Positions 46,142-58,867 of a stretch of DNA of 64,000 bases are shown in pieces. The stretch lies in NCBI RefSeq assembly GCF_004664715.2, contig NC_051068.1:49286953-49350952 (forward strand). Direction: 5' to 3'. The DNA comes from Peromyscus leucopus (lineage: Eukaryota; Chordata; Mammalia; Rodentia; Cricetidae). The position numbers and the translations under genes were made by a program. Under the pieces are notes generated by a model. It had not been told where the DNA came from, ran no database searches, and saw only the letters and a list, made by a program, of their open reading frames with translations. Each line of letters opens with the position of its first letter. Within the stretch, counting starts at the first letter, position 1.

Positions 46142-47605
46142 GAAAACTGAGTTTTCTTTACAAACATGTTGAGATAGACCATAGCCATTGACTCCAACTC
46201 TAATATTCTTGAATCATGGTGTTCCAGAACATCAAGCCACAACAAAACACCCTTCAACATGATGAAATTCTCCTAAACATAAAGGCAATATTTTCTGAAT
46301 ACCACCATCAAGAATGCAGGTTACATATACAGATATGTCTGCATGCATATATAATCTCACACATACTAGAAACCTCTAAGAAACATTTGGTATGTATGGA
46401 TTGGCATCCATTATGCAGTAAAAGGACACTAAAAAAACTTGAGCTATTCAAGTATAAAACTTTGAAACAAAATAACAAATGTGAATTATATCTCAATTAT
46501 ATTCTAAAATAGGAATAACTACAAAGAAAATCATATTGAAAGATACTTGCAAAGCAACTAAAGTCTAACACAGAAGATGTATATAAGAGAGATGTGTATT
46601 TTCTAAAAGAAAAATGAAAAAGGATATTGCATGATGTTGAAATCTAACTAGGTCCTTGAGATTTTCTTAGAGGAATGGCAGACAAAACAATTTAGAAGAG
46701 ACAGTGCTTAGGAAAGAGCAAGCTTAGAAGTTCTCCCTAATGATTTGCCATCCAGACCAGCAGTACTGAACATGTGCTCTGTGTGGAGAGAGGTAATCAG
46801 ACATTTAATGAGTTCCTCAGTATTGGACTCTTTGGCTGGTTAATTGGCAGCTCAGCTGGCTGTGATAACCTCCATAGAGAAAATCTTCACCATGACTACA
46901 CTGTAAAAGAATGTATTAAGTGAAACTCATATTCAGTTTTGTAGTTTCTTATAAATGATCTTAAATATTCATTTTTGAATATTCCATCCCCTGCCTAGAA
47001 ATGTTCAGAAAAAACCATGGAAATAGGCGGAGCTAATAGTACTCTTAGAATAATTAGTTCTCTTTTATAAATACATACCCTATGTTTTGTAGCCAGAAGA
47101 GTAAGAGATGATAATAGAAATCGGTGAGCTCATTCAAATTATTTATAGAATGAAAGAAAGGTATTTACATGTGGCAGATGAGATAATGTGGACCATCGTG
47201 GGAAGAATATGCATTCTATTACAACTGATGAACTCAGTAACTGATAATGTAGCCTTTCCCTTTTGCTTAACTCTTGTTTGATCATTAATTATGTCCATTT
47301 CCTTCTTCATTCCTTGCATTATTCCTGAACATAAAAGAAAGCTTTAAGGTCTAGAAAAACTTGTGATGTTTTTGCATAGCAACACCGGATTTAATTTTTG
47401 TGTGTGCATGTGCTAAGAAAATAACGTTAGAATGTCAGTACTGTTTTAATACTGATTAATTTCATTGTACTGGGTGTAACAGCATACATTTTAGGAAATT
47501 CTACTTTCATGCTTAGTATCACTCCATTTTCTAGATAAAGCTCTTTAAAGTGCATTTCAAGTTACAATTGTATTCAATTGTATTGGATAGAATTGCTTTC
47601 TGACT

Positions 47606-47606
<1 letters not shown>
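46142..47606. other. no recognised feature
   Basis: Mixed AT-rich DNA. The stretch 46.64-46.92 kb is non-repetitive and of higher complexity ('ggctggttaattggcagctc') but has no gene-like signal. Confidence 0.4.

Positions 47607-47654
<48 letters not shown>
47607..47654. repeat. (GT)n microsatellite
   Basis: 24 uninterrupted GT units, immediately followed by an R1 fragment. Confidence 0.97.
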
Positions 47655-47656
<2 letters not shown>

Positions 47657-48150
47657 AATTAAAAGCTATTTGTTGTTAGTGTGCCACAGAACTTTAGGAT
47701 TATTGTGCCATGTTGGTCATTGTTATGACTCCTCTGTGTCACAGCTGCAAAGGACTAGTGTTTTCTTTCCACCTTAGGGAGTTTTCATGGGGCCTTCTGG
47801 CATCATGAAAGTTACTTCTCCGGAGAAAGCTTCAAATGAGATACATTTTGAGTCCTCTGGGTCATGTGTCCAAAGTACAGATGTCTTTAGCAACAGAGAC
47901 TAGTCTTTATATTTGTAGGTAACCAGGGGCAACAATAGCTTATTATGCATTTGCACTCTCCTGGATAACCCTAACCAACAATTCAAAAGATTGTTTCTTA
48001 TGACTGGTGTTGGGGTTTTGTCAGATAGTCTATGGCTCTTTGTGGGAACTATATATTATTTTAGGCTATTTTGTTATGAAAAGTTTTATTTCTCCAATTT
48101 TAATAGTTTTTCAGCATGTAGCCATCTCGTAGGCAGTTGTGATCTTTCAA
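47655..48150 (+). repeat. R1 fragment (3' part)
   Basis: 'aggattattgtgccatgttg', 'gtgtcacagctgcaaaggac', 'gccttctggcatcatgaaag', 'catgtgtccaaagtacagat' and 'actatatattattttaggct' follow the R1 3' part; several of these phrases recur at 52.5 and 63.4 kb. Confidence 0.7.
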
Positions 48151-48386
48151 AACATAGAGGGCATTTCTAAAATTTCTTTCTGAAATTAAGAATCTATTGG
48201 TAGATGTCTAGTTTTCTATTTATAGTTCTGTTAACTTCTAAAGAATTTGTACTTTAAATAGACATTAATATTATCTCAGTTTAGTGTCAGATTAACCACA
48301 AAAAGTGGCTTACATTATCAGTTTAACTGAGCTAGAAAGTCTCTAGGCTCTCCTGTCCACCTTGAACCCAAGATTTATCACCTCCC

Positions 48387-48730
48387 TGCTGTGGAATATT
48401 ACTTCTGTATGCTGTAAAAAATGTGTTTTTCTCATTGTTAATAAAAGCTGATTGGCCAATCGCTAGTCAGGATTTTCAGGGCAGAGGGGATTCTGGGAAG
48501 AAGAAAGGTGGAGACTCAGAAATAGCAAGAGGATGCAGACAGGAGATGAACTTGCCATACTGAAAGAATATACCAAGCCACATGGAAGATCATACATAAG
48601 AATTATGGGTTAGTTTAAAATATAAGAGTTAGCTAGTAACAAGCCTGAGCTATTGGCTGATTATTTATAATTAATACATCTCAGTACCGTTATTTGAGGA
48701 GTGGCTGGCAGGACAGAAATGTCTACCACA
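48387..48730 (+). mobile_element. solo LTR of a class II-type endogenous retrovirus
   Basis: The element is 344 bp, starts TG (tgctgtggaatatt), ends CA (gtctaccaca), and has a perfect 6-bp duplication 'cctccc' at 48381-48386 and 48731-48736. Six-base duplications are typical of class II (ERVK-like) elements. Inside are a CCAAT-type 'gctgattggccaatc' and 'gttaataaaagc'. No internal retroviral genes remain, which fits LTR-LTR recombination. It is related to the LTR at 58.9 kb ('aagccacatggaag', 'atgggttagtttaaaatata'). I recognise the type as cricetid-specific but give no family name. Confidence 0.85.
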
Positions 48731-48736
48731 CCTCCC

Positions 48737-49789
48737 AGCAATGTATTATAGTCCCATCCATTCTGTGGTTTGTACATAGAATCTTTAAGATCTCTAAATT
48801 TTATTATACTAAAACATATCACATTCAAATGTTATATTTAAAAGCAGTAACCCTATATAAAACTTGTTCTCACCCATTTCAGTGTTTTACCTTTTAGTGG
48901 TATGTACATATTCAAAACAAATATACTCAAAGCAATGGATTTTTAACTGAAACTAAGCATTTTTTAAAATTAAAAATGATTTGAGGTCATCCTTGTTTTC
49001 TTATGTTTTGAGTGATATATTAGAAACATGACAATTGGGCACTAAGAACTGAACTTTAGCCCTCAACAATGTTTATATTTTTAATATTCTATCTTTCAAC
49101 ACAGAAAATATTTGAAATTTAATAACATTTTCAAAATATAGAAGACATGTTGGCTTCTGTAAAAACTATTTTATGCCTATTTTAAATTCATTCTCTATAA
49201 ATATTAGTCAATTTGCACTACACACTAAGCATATTTACTAAAATGTATAAAATTTTTATAGCTTTCAATAGTCCTAGTTTTTACTCTACAAATTTTATAG
49301 GGTGATTTCTAATACAAAATATATAATCAATAAAGAGAGTCTATGCTACTTAGTTTTCAAACTGAGATAATACCACATAAAGGGGAAAAGTATAGACCAC
49401 TCTGTAATTCTCCCTCTACTGAAAACTAAAATGATTCAGTCTATAAACTAAGAATGATTCCAATTCTACGTATCTAATAATCAGCTTATGAAGCTTGTAT
49501 TTGAAGATGAACATGATGGACACAAAACAATCCTATAGTCTACTGTGAATTGGTAGGTAATTAATTTCTAGAAATACGGAACAGATTGCTTTCTTTTAGA
49601 TGAATATTTATTAATTAGATGTCAGGTGAACTTTTATAATAGTTGCACTATTAAAGCCAATTTATTTCTTTATTTTCTCTAAAATGTATCTTCATTTGAA
49701 GGCATATTTATGTTTTGAAGTATTATCAATAAAACACTGCTGGAACTTTTGAATTAAAATAATTCCATAAAACTTTTTAAATTTTTAAT
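48737..49789. other. no recognised feature
   Basis: Very AT-rich DNA; nothing identified. Confidence 0.45.
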
Positions 49790-49965
49790 AATTTTATACA
49801 ATATATTTGTTCATATTCTTTCCCCCACTCATATTTCAACTCCCCCTAGATGGTCCCTCAATTCCCTCTCCAATCAGTTTCAGGTTCCTTCTCCCTCTGT
49901 TCTTGTATCCATTTATCACCTTTAGCTTCTACATGATTTCTGTCCCTTGCTCCACACAGATCCCT
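49790..49965 (-). mobile_element. old L1 (Lx-like) 3' end, antisense
   Basis: 'ttttatacaatatatttgtt' followed by 'catattctttcccccactca' and pyrimidine-rich sequence is the antisense of the purine-rich 3' terminus of old rodent L1s. Confidence 0.6.
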
Positions 49966-50084
49966 GAGCTTGGGAAGAAGGGTTGCCGTACCTGTGTTAC
50001 ACTTATGGCTGATCATTCTGTAACATGTTACTCTCATCACCTTGCCTCATTGTAAGCCTCTCTGTTAATTACCCTTTACTGCAG

Positions 50085-50545
50085 ATAGAAATCTTTTGTA
50101 TAAGGGTTGAGAGAGGCATTGCTCTATAACATAACAATAAGTAATTAGGAATAAGTTTAAAACATTGTCTAATAAGTATAATAGTAGTAGTAGGCTCTCC
50201 CCTAGTGACTATGGTATGCCATAGCATAGATATTTTTGACTGATTTGCATTTCGTCTTATGGAGTAAGATTTCATTCCAATCAGAAAGTGTAGTGCATCA
50301 ATGGTCATGTCTTTCCTGGTCAGACATCTTTGTAGTTCTCAGGGTTTATAGCTGGGTATGATTGATTAGCTTTTCTTCTCCAGTAGGATGCATACTGTAT
50401 TTCAACTCTTCTAATAACCAGTAGAGATGAAGATTCAAGTCAGTACTAGCTTGATTTTACCATGTTCTATGTGTCATGTATGTGGTATCTTCAGCCCTGG
50501 GCTCTTGCCATAGAGTTCAGGAGGGTAACCAAGAGCAATGCAAAT
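50085..50545 (+). repeat. R1 fragment
   Basis: 'gtagtagtaggctctcccct', 'agctgggtatgattgattag', 'tgtggtatcttcagccctgg' and 'gggtaaccaagagcaatgca' match the R1 order but are strongly diverged. Confidence 0.5.
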
Positions 50546-50811
50546 AGCCTGTAACAAATTTATGTTTTTTAAGCATAGGATTATCATCAATGAGAAACAA
50601 GTTATTAAAATAAACAGTAAGGATAATGCAGAAATGACTAAAGCTTTGAGTCATATTACCTATCCCAAATTGCCTGGTTTAGAGACAATATGTACTCTTA
50701 GGTTACTTTACTTGAGTGAAAATATTTCACAATGATGGGCTAAGGTTCATTTCTAGATGAAAATTGCTATTCTTTGTTCTCATTTTGTTTTGTACCTTTG
50801 CCTTTTTGTTT

Positions 50812-50965
50812 TAAGTTTTTTCAAGTCAGGGTTTCTCCGTGTATCCCTGGCTGTTCTGGAATTTGCTCTATAGAGCAGACTGTCTGCCAACTTATGAAAA
50901 TCCTCCTGCCTCTGTTTCCTGAGAGCTGGGATTAAAGGCATGCACCACTAATATGTAGCTTCATT
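50812..50965 (-). mobile_element. diverged B1 SINE
   Basis: Antisense B1: 'cagggtttctccgtgtatcc', 'ctggctgttctggaatttgc', 'gctgggattaaaggcatgca'. Confidence 0.88.
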
Positions 50966-52440
50966 CTTTTGTATGTCAACATGTAAATTAAGATTCTGCT
51001 TATATCTAAAAAGATGACTCCCAAAATATATCAACCCAATTACTCCTATATTTAATATAAGAGCTTATATATTCTATCTTCTTTCACTGTTTGCACATAT
51101 CAAGAATATATCTGAAATTGCCAGTTCAGATCCTTTATGACCTAATTACTGTTGTTAAAACCGAACCTGGAAAATAATGCATAAAATTCACAACAATGCT
51201 AATATAAATTATTGGTTGTATAATTCATAGTCAGCTATAATGTGCTCAACATAGGACTGTACTTATAGTTGTCATTTTTACCTTCATTCTATAATTAGTA
51301 TTGAGACTTAAACAATAGACACTGGTGAAAATATAGGTAGACATTTTTTTCCTAATTAACCCTTATCCCTGATACTGTAACATTAATAGACAGTGCTTAC
51401 TAACCAATTGCCTTTCCGATGTTTAATGTAGGTCATTATTGTTTTCTGCAATTTGCAGTTTTATGTATTTTTGTTATTCTCAGAATATATATTACATTAT
51501 CATCTCCAAAATAAAAGGAAGAACCAATGAAATATTATTTCTAAAGCAACAACAACAATAATAATAACATCCATTTTTAAAGAAACCAATACCATATTTG
51601 CAAGAGTCTCCTTGATGGCTAGCTTTCATAATTCTGGAAGAATGATGCATACTGTTGAGGAGAAAAGATATTAGTATTCTTATCCAACTGTGAATCCTAT
51701 GAAGTATATAGTTCCTATATGTAGGACAAGATGTGTCCATATTTGAAACAGTGTCACAGGTGTTAGGGAACCAAAAAAATTGCTATATAGCAGTATAAAA
51801 ATCTTCTTTGCAAGAAGAAATCCAGGTCTAGTACTGTCAAGCCAGACAATATATGGTGGTCATGAGACTTAGAATAGAACTTACGTTGTTTAGCTAAACT
51901 AACATACCATCTAATTATTAATTTGTATACTATAGACAAAAATATTCTGAGTCTTACTCTCTTAAAGTTCAGAGATTCTTGGCTCTTTAAAGTATTTCTT
52001 AGACCTCTCTGGCCAAGAACTAGGAGAGAGGTTTCTTATGTCCAGTACTAGTGGCTGTTTTATAGAACATTATCACCCTATGTTGCTTAACTCAAGCAAG
52101 CCAATAAAATAATATTTTCCTATTGCTAGTGCAAACATCCTTAGGGATATTCATCTCTATTTCTACTCCCCTACTCTGCATTACTCACCATGCCCATTCT
52201 CCACTGAAAGTTATTAATAATATTATTTCACAATATTGAAACTTTATTGTGTACATGTCATCTATTCATTAATTTACAATTCTAGTTACTTTTCAACTAA
52301 TCCAATGAACCAACTTACAAAAAGAAAGCATTAGTGAAGTGTGAGTAATTAGGATGTGTCAAAGGTTAATAACAAGAAATAAGTATCATTTGCATTTTGG
52401 CTACTTAAAAAAAAGGGCAGCTCTTTTACCTGAAAGTTTC
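50966..52440. other. no recognised feature
   Basis: AT-rich DNA with short AAC/AAT repeats at 51547-51567; nothing identified. Confidence 0.4.
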
Positions 52441-52720
52441 CCATCATTTGGCTAATGGCTGACACAAATTTCTGTGCATTGTTATGTTAATTCACATTAT
52501 AACGGAGTAGGACTACTGATTGTTTCTTTCCCTTGGCATCTTTCATAGTACCTTCTGATACTATGAGAGGAAGTCCTCCAAGAGGAAGTTTCCAGATTAT
52601 TTCCAGCTCAATTCCTTCGCGTCCTGTGTCTGAAGTGTGTAACGTCTTTAGCAACAGAGTTTTTCCTTCAAGTCTAGAAAGTTACCAATGGCAATGGTAA
52701 AATCTTATGTTTCTTTCCTT
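52441..52720 (+). repeat. R1 fragment (3' part)
   Basis: 'gagtaggactactgattgtt', 'gtaccttctgatactatgag', 'tgtctttagcaacagag'-like and 'ccaatggcaatggtaaaatc' phrases parallel 47.7-47.9 and 63.4-63.55 kb. Confidence 0.65.
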
Positions 52721-53149
52721 TTTTATGATTATAATTGTTCTTTGTTCTTGAGTGTTATATACTCATATTGAAAATATACAAATATATCCACATGTGAAAT
52801 TGCCCATAGACTCACTTAGCACACATCCAGTCCTAAACACATCTTTCTTACTTTTGATTTTTCATTTTTGATGGCAGAGAATAGTTCAATTAGTACTGAA
52901 TAACTGTGTTCAGTACTAATTTGTGTATGTATATGGGGCATTCATCTGAACACAGGAAACTTCTCCATCAGAACATCCTCAAAACAGAAAATAACTCCTG
53001 CTTAAGAAAGATACATCAACAAATAGAAATAAAATAATGAAAATACCATTTTACCATTTCAATCATTTATTAGAATGAATTAGTTCTAGAGTCTCTATTT
53101 TATTAGTTTTTTTCAGAAGTCTCAACATGTTTATTTATTCAAAGACCAT
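52721..53149. other. no recognised feature
   Basis: AT-rich spacer. Confidence 0.45.
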
Positions 53150-53880
53150 AGAAAATTTTAATAAGAATTTTTTGTCCTTTTTACATACCCATCAAAGATA
53201 CCCCCTCTTTCTCCTGTCCCTCGACTCCCCCTCCCAACCCACCCCGCATTCCCCCTTACAAGAAGGTAAGACCTCCCATGGGTGTTACATTTAGTAGAGG
53301 CAGGTCCAAGCTCTTTCCACTGCCTCAAGGCTGTGCAAGGTGTCTCATTATAGGTAGTGGGCTCCAAAAATCCTGCTCATGTACCAGGGATGGATTCTGA
53401 TCCTACTACCAGGGGCCCCTTAAGCAGATCAAGCTACACAACTGTCTTGCTTATGCAGAGGGTCTAGTCTATTTCCATGCAGGCTCTTGATCTAAATTTC
53501 ATGAGTTCCTACTAGTTTGGTTTGGTTGTTTCTGTAGGTTTCCCCATTATGATCTTAATGCTCTTGCTCATAGAATCCTTTTCTTTCTCTACAACTGGAC
53601 TCCTGGAACGTGGCCTAGTATTTGGCTGTGGATCATCACATCTGTTTTCATCAGTTACAGGAGAAAGGCTCCATGATAACAGTTAGGTTATTCACTAATC
53701 TGATTACTAGGGTGAGCCAGTTCAGGCACCCTCTCCATTATTGCTAGTAGTCTAAATTGAGATCATCCTTGGGGATTCCTAGGACCTTCCCTAGCACCCG
53801 GTTAATCCCGATCCTGATGATGTATCTCTCTATCATGATATCTCTTTCATTGCTCTCCTAGAGCTAGATCACAGTATTAA
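53150..53880 (-). mobile_element. 5'-truncated L1 3' UTR, antisense
   Basis: A pyrimidine-rich start ('cgactccccctcccaaccca') followed by the antisense of the 5.3/27.7 kb 3' UTR lineage: 'ccaggggccccttaagcaga', 'atgcaggctcttgatctaaa', 'ctaatctgattactagggtg', 'attgctagtagtctaaattg'. No ORF2 sequence is evident. Confidence 0.9.
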
Positions 53881-54017
53881 AGTTGTTTGCCTTCTGCTTT
53901 TTTAAATTCTTGAAGGAAGGTCTTATTATAACTCAGGCAGGCCTGGAACTCAAAGCATAACTGAGAGTGACTAGCAAATTGTATTGATCTTCTGGCTTTA
54001 ATCTCTCTCTCTCTCTT

Positions 54018-54217
54018 TTTTTTTTTTTGTTTTTTTTGTTTTGTTTTGTTTTTTTTTTTGTTTTGTTTTGTTTTTTTCGAGATAGGGTTTCTCTATGTAG
54101 TTTTGCGCCTTTCCTGGAGCTTACTTGGTAGCCCAGGCTGGCCTCGAACTCACAGCAATCCGCCTGGCTCTGCCTCACAAGTGCTGGGATTAAAGGTGTG
54201 CGCCACCACCGCCCGGC
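54018..54217 (-). mobile_element. B1 SINE with (TTTTG)n tail and TSD
   Basis: Full-length antisense B1 with the 'gttttgcgcctttcctggag' variant shared with the 5.0 kb copy. Its tail is T-rich with TTTTG units (54018-54075). The 16-bp duplication 'tctggctttaatctct' is perfect at 53991-54006 and 54218-54233. Confidence 0.97.
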
Positions 54218-54504
54218 TCTGGCTTTAATCTCTTAAATCCTGGGATTTATAGGTGTGAAATACCATGTACTATATAATTATGATACTTTTCTTGATCACC
54301 ACCACCACCACCCCAAAAAAAATAGAGAAGAAATATGAAAGTCATGATAAAACAATAGATAATGTAAAAGTTCAAAACGGAGGATGTTTTATTTTCATTA
54401 AAGCATTTAAATATTCCGTTTTGATTATAAAAATCAAGCAGGGAATATATATCAGTTGATCAGTTGATGATTGATTTCAAAAGATTAAGGTATGTGATAT
54501 TGTC

Positions 54505-54872
<368 letters not shown>

Positions 54873-54939
54873 TGAATATCATTATATCCTGCTCAGTCTA
54901 TCCAATGTTACTTGTGTGTATGTATTCAGACCTGCTCAT

Positions 54940-55205
54940 TTGTTATTAGAAAGCAAATGGGTATGGTTTTCTCTGGGAATAACTATTTCTACCATGCTCA
55001 GCATCCCTTAGTTGCCTGTACTTATTTATGTAGGGTTGAGGCCCCATGAACTTTCCTTCATCTACTGTGTCACATCTATTGGTGTCACTCTTGTTCAGCT
55101 CATTTTTAGATAGGTACGTTGGTGAGAATTTATGGGCGCAACTTCTGATGTTATTAAGATAAACTACCAACAGTTCCCTAATTGGACTTAATACCCTTTC
55201 TTGAC
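54940..55205 (+). repeat. R1 fragment
   Basis: 'gctcagcatcccttagttgc', 'gtagggttgaggccccatga', 'cttgttcagctcatttttag' and 'gcaacttctgatgttattaa' parallel the R1 copies at 27.4 and 62.4 kb. Confidence 0.75.
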
Positions 55206-55980
55206 CCAAAAAAATAAAATAAAATGGTATCCTACACTTGGTACTGAGGTTTTTGTTTAATAAAGGATTTCTTCTATTAACAGCCTTATCCGAGAAGAAT
55301 ATCTACTTTCTAGCCCTTTTTATTTAATTACTTTTAATTGTTTTACTAAATAGAAGTTTCCTTAATTTTTTATATACTTCATTTTATAGTGACTAGAAAC
55401 TATTGATATTAAGAATGTCTCTTACATGTGCACCTGAACATAGACACACAGATACAGAAACAGACAATCACACAAACACGTACACACATACACAAACAAA
55501 AATGAACTGCAAGGAAAGTCAGTAAAAGTTTCATATCATAGCTTTTACTAAACTTACAAACTCTTAGATTTTTTTTACTTAAAAAACGACAACTCCTAAA
55601 CATAAATGCTAGATAAATTCTAGAGCAATTTTAAATGAATACTTTTCAATGCATACACATTCCATGAAAATATATTGATTTTGAATGATCTGAGAGTAGC
55701 TAGCTGTATACATATAATCAGCATCACAAAAAGAAGATGATACTCTTGCTCTTAAGGTAAACCAGGTAAAGTTCTGCTGCCAGTTTGAGTTTAGATCTGA
55801 ATGACCTTATTTGTCCTCTTCCTTACCTTCTTTTCTTTACCCCTCTCACTGTTTCTTAAAGCATGGAATACTGTCTCCTAAGAGAACAGGCAAAATGTGT
55901 TCTTTATCCATCATATTTTCATCTACATGAAGAAATCTAGGTGTGGATGTTGATTACCAATCGTGTTTACTCCACATACC
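55206..55980. other. no recognised feature
   Basis: AT-rich DNA with a short CA-rich patch near 55.43-55.50 kb. Confidence 0.45.
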
Positions 55981-56026
55981 AAAAACAAACAAACAAACAA
56001 ACAAAACAACAACAACAACAAAAACA
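55981..56026. repeat. (AAAC)n/(AAC)n microsatellite
   Basis: Four to five AAAC units followed by about five AAC units. Confidence 0.9.
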
Positions 56027-56439
56027 GGAAAATGAAGTAAAACCTAAAATAGCTAGAAGTGGGGGTGTCACAAAGTAATTTGTGTTTTAATCTATTTATC
56101 AGTCCCAGATTGATATCTTTTTTTAAGAGGGTGGAAGAACACTGCCTTGGTATATAAGGGGAGAAGACTGCTATTATTTTTATTTGGAAAGGTTCTATTC
56201 CCATAACAAGATTATTGACATAATTTTAACATATAAAATATCCTTTCTCCCTATACGAATAGCTAAAGATACATCTTGTTACTTATCACATTTAAAGTTC
56301 ATTACATAATCTTCAGTATCAAATGGTCAACATGTGTGTGAATGTTGTTTTACATCTTTGAGAACTTAGTTTAAAATAAAAAGAAAATAATAGATTAAAT
56401 AAAAAACAAAGAAATCTTGATATTCTTAACATTATGTAA
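56027..56439. other. no recognised feature
   Basis: AT-rich DNA. Confidence 0.45.
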
Positions 56440-56590
56440 ACTGTTCTAGATTTTCAACTACCCTGGATCTTTTATACATCCTTATGAAGCTTATGACTGT
56501 TTTGTTCATCACTGTGAAGAATTAGGTGGAATTTTGAATGGTGATTGCATTGAATCTGTACATTGATTTTAGTAGGGATAGGGGCATATT
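56440..56590 (-). mobile_element. old L1 ORF2 fragment, antisense
   Basis: 'ggtggaattttgaatggtga' and 'ttgcattgaatctgtacatt' follow the antisense of a conserved ORF2 stretch. Confidence 0.6.
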
Positions 56591-58009
56591 TGATTAAAAT
56601 ACAATATAGTCATATGTGATACTTTCAAAATAACAAATCAAAACACAAAATAAAACAAATAATATTAAGAAGAATGCTATAGAAGTTGAATTACCCATTC
56701 GTTAATAAAATGGCATTCATTTAAAAAGGTAGGAAACATAAGGCATACAAAAGTCAGTGAAAATCTAAGATCCACATGGGTTCATTTTGCCAATTGCTGG
56801 ATCATAAAGAAGTTCTGTTTCTTTAGAATTGGTTTCTCCCTCTGAACTCTTGGCTCTGAATGGCTTTCTTGGCTTGATTTATGTTCATAGATGTTAAAGA
56901 ACTTACAGGTCACTTCTCATTTTGAACTCTTTGTTCTTTTCAGTTCAGTCAGAATAATCTTTGAAAATTGTGAGCTACTTGTACATAATTTATATTCAAC
57001 ACAGTAAGACAAAGTCACACCCTCATTTCTTCTGAAGGCAGGTCATTCCGTAGCATGTATCATGTTTGGTTTTGTTATTGAACAACTCTCATGTTGCTTA
57101 GAAGTCCTTTCATCAAGTCACTTTGATGTATGCTTTTAAATCTTTCTGGAATTTTGTCTAAATATTTTTACAAGGATCTAGTACTCTTGAATTTAACTGA
57201 AATTAAAATAATTGTAGATAGTCTGAGACTAATTATTTTAATTAGCTATTTGCTTGGATACCTGACATGGAAAACCATTTACTTAACTCTCTTTTATGTT
57301 CAATTTCATCCTAACTCAAAGCTTAGTACTTACTCTTATCACTTGCTGTAGCTTGACATTTTATTATAGCTTCAAAGTTGTCACACGCATGTCCCATTGA
57401 GTGTGGAAATGTCCTAAGACACAGCATGAGTTCATTTGATGTCGTTTCCACTCAGCAGAATACCTCAGAGAACTACAGTGACAAATCTTCCTTCAGTTTT
57501 CTTATGTACCACATACCACCATGTTCTTTTTGCCTTCACACTGAGACTGTCTAAAATCATCTAGCATTCTCCAGTTCCATAAATTAGTCCATTATTCTGT
57601 TTTGTTGTGGGAGTACTCCCTTCCTGTAGCCTCATTATGAATAACTATGTATTACTGATTAACAAAAATACCTGTTTAATGGCTTAGAACAATAGGAATC
57701 CTTTATTCATGATTTTGTGATTTTAATTAAGCCTCAATAGAAATAGCTTGTCTGTCTCTTTATTAGGTAGAATTATCTGAACAAAATAAAGCAGGAAGAT
57801 CCATAGTTAAATAACTAGCAATCTGTCATTGGAAAGCTCAATCTCTATTTTTTTATTCATTTTAATTCATTTGACTGGGCATTATTGGGATAGGTTTTAA
57901 CCTCAAAGACATGGTAGGCAGAAAGAGGGTCCACCAAAGGAGGCCCTAAGTTGACATGTTGTAATGCCCATGCTGCATTTATAATAACTTGAAAGTGAGA
58001 AGGAATTTG
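56591..58009. other. no recognised feature
   Basis: AT-rich, no identified repeat or gene. The 73-codon frame at 57.13-57.35 kb is low-complexity. Confidence 0.4.
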
Positions 58010-58625
58010 ATATTCTGGAGAAATGACTCACTAAGTTAAATGCTTGCTGTACAAGTATCAGGACCTGAGATCAATTGCTAGTACCCACATGAAAAGCATG
58101 GGGTGATGAGATACACTTATAATTGCAGCAGTAGGGAGGTGGTGACAAGTGAATTCATACTGCCTGCTGAATAGCTGATAGCTTAACTGGCAAGCCTTGG
58201 GGATTAGGGAGAGATCCTATCATGTACACACCCAAAAGATGGAGCTGGAGACATGGCCCCATTAAGAGTGCCAACCAGATTCTCTTCCCAACACCTATGT
58301 GAACACTTATCATAGTTACAAACAGTTGTGGATGTCCATGTGGGTGCTGGGGTTATAACTTCAGTTCCAGGGAATTGCATACCCACTTCTGGTCTCTGTG
58401 GTTAAAAGTTATTGAATGTGGTTCACAGACAGGCATGGAGGCAAAACTTCCCTACACCAAAAATAAAAAGGAAACAAACAACATAAAAAAAAAGATATAC
58501 TGCCTGTGGAGAAAGGCACTCATGGATGACCTCTGACCTCTGCATGTACATACACTTGCAACCTCAAACACATGCATTCCCCACCCTCAAACATGCAGAT
58601 AAATAGAAAAAAATAGCACAAATTT
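58010..58625 (+). mobile_element. B4/RSINE-type SINE split by a younger SINE
   Basis: The outer element begins 'ggagaaatgactcactaagt', continues to about 58230, and resumes at about 58492 with 'gcctgtggagaaaggcactc', 'cctctgacctctgcatgtac' and an A-rich end. Its middle is B1-like ('agcagtagggaggtggtgac') between tRNA-like ends, as in B4/RSINE fusions. Confidence 0.6.
58231..58491 (+). mobile_element. B2/B3-type SINE nested in the B4-like element
   Basis: 'gatggagctggagacatggc', 'aacttcagttccagggaatt' and 'cacttctggtctctgtggtt' followed by an A-rich tail. The outer element resumes after this tail, so this copy inserted later. Confidence 0.65.
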
Positions 58626-58867
58626 CCTTGTTTAAGAAATTGAAACTAGCTAGACCACCATCATTACCACACAGGTAGTATCTATAAAATTGACACCCTC
58701 TCAACATATTTTGGAGAAATATATCCAGGCTTGTTGAGTTAAAATTTTGTTCATGATTAGCCTGGAGTTGTTTTGTTTTGTTCTGTTTTTTGAGAAAAAG
58801 AATAACATAATGTCCTTCTCACAACGTAATAGTATAATTGATACATGGTGTTATCTGGGATGTAACC

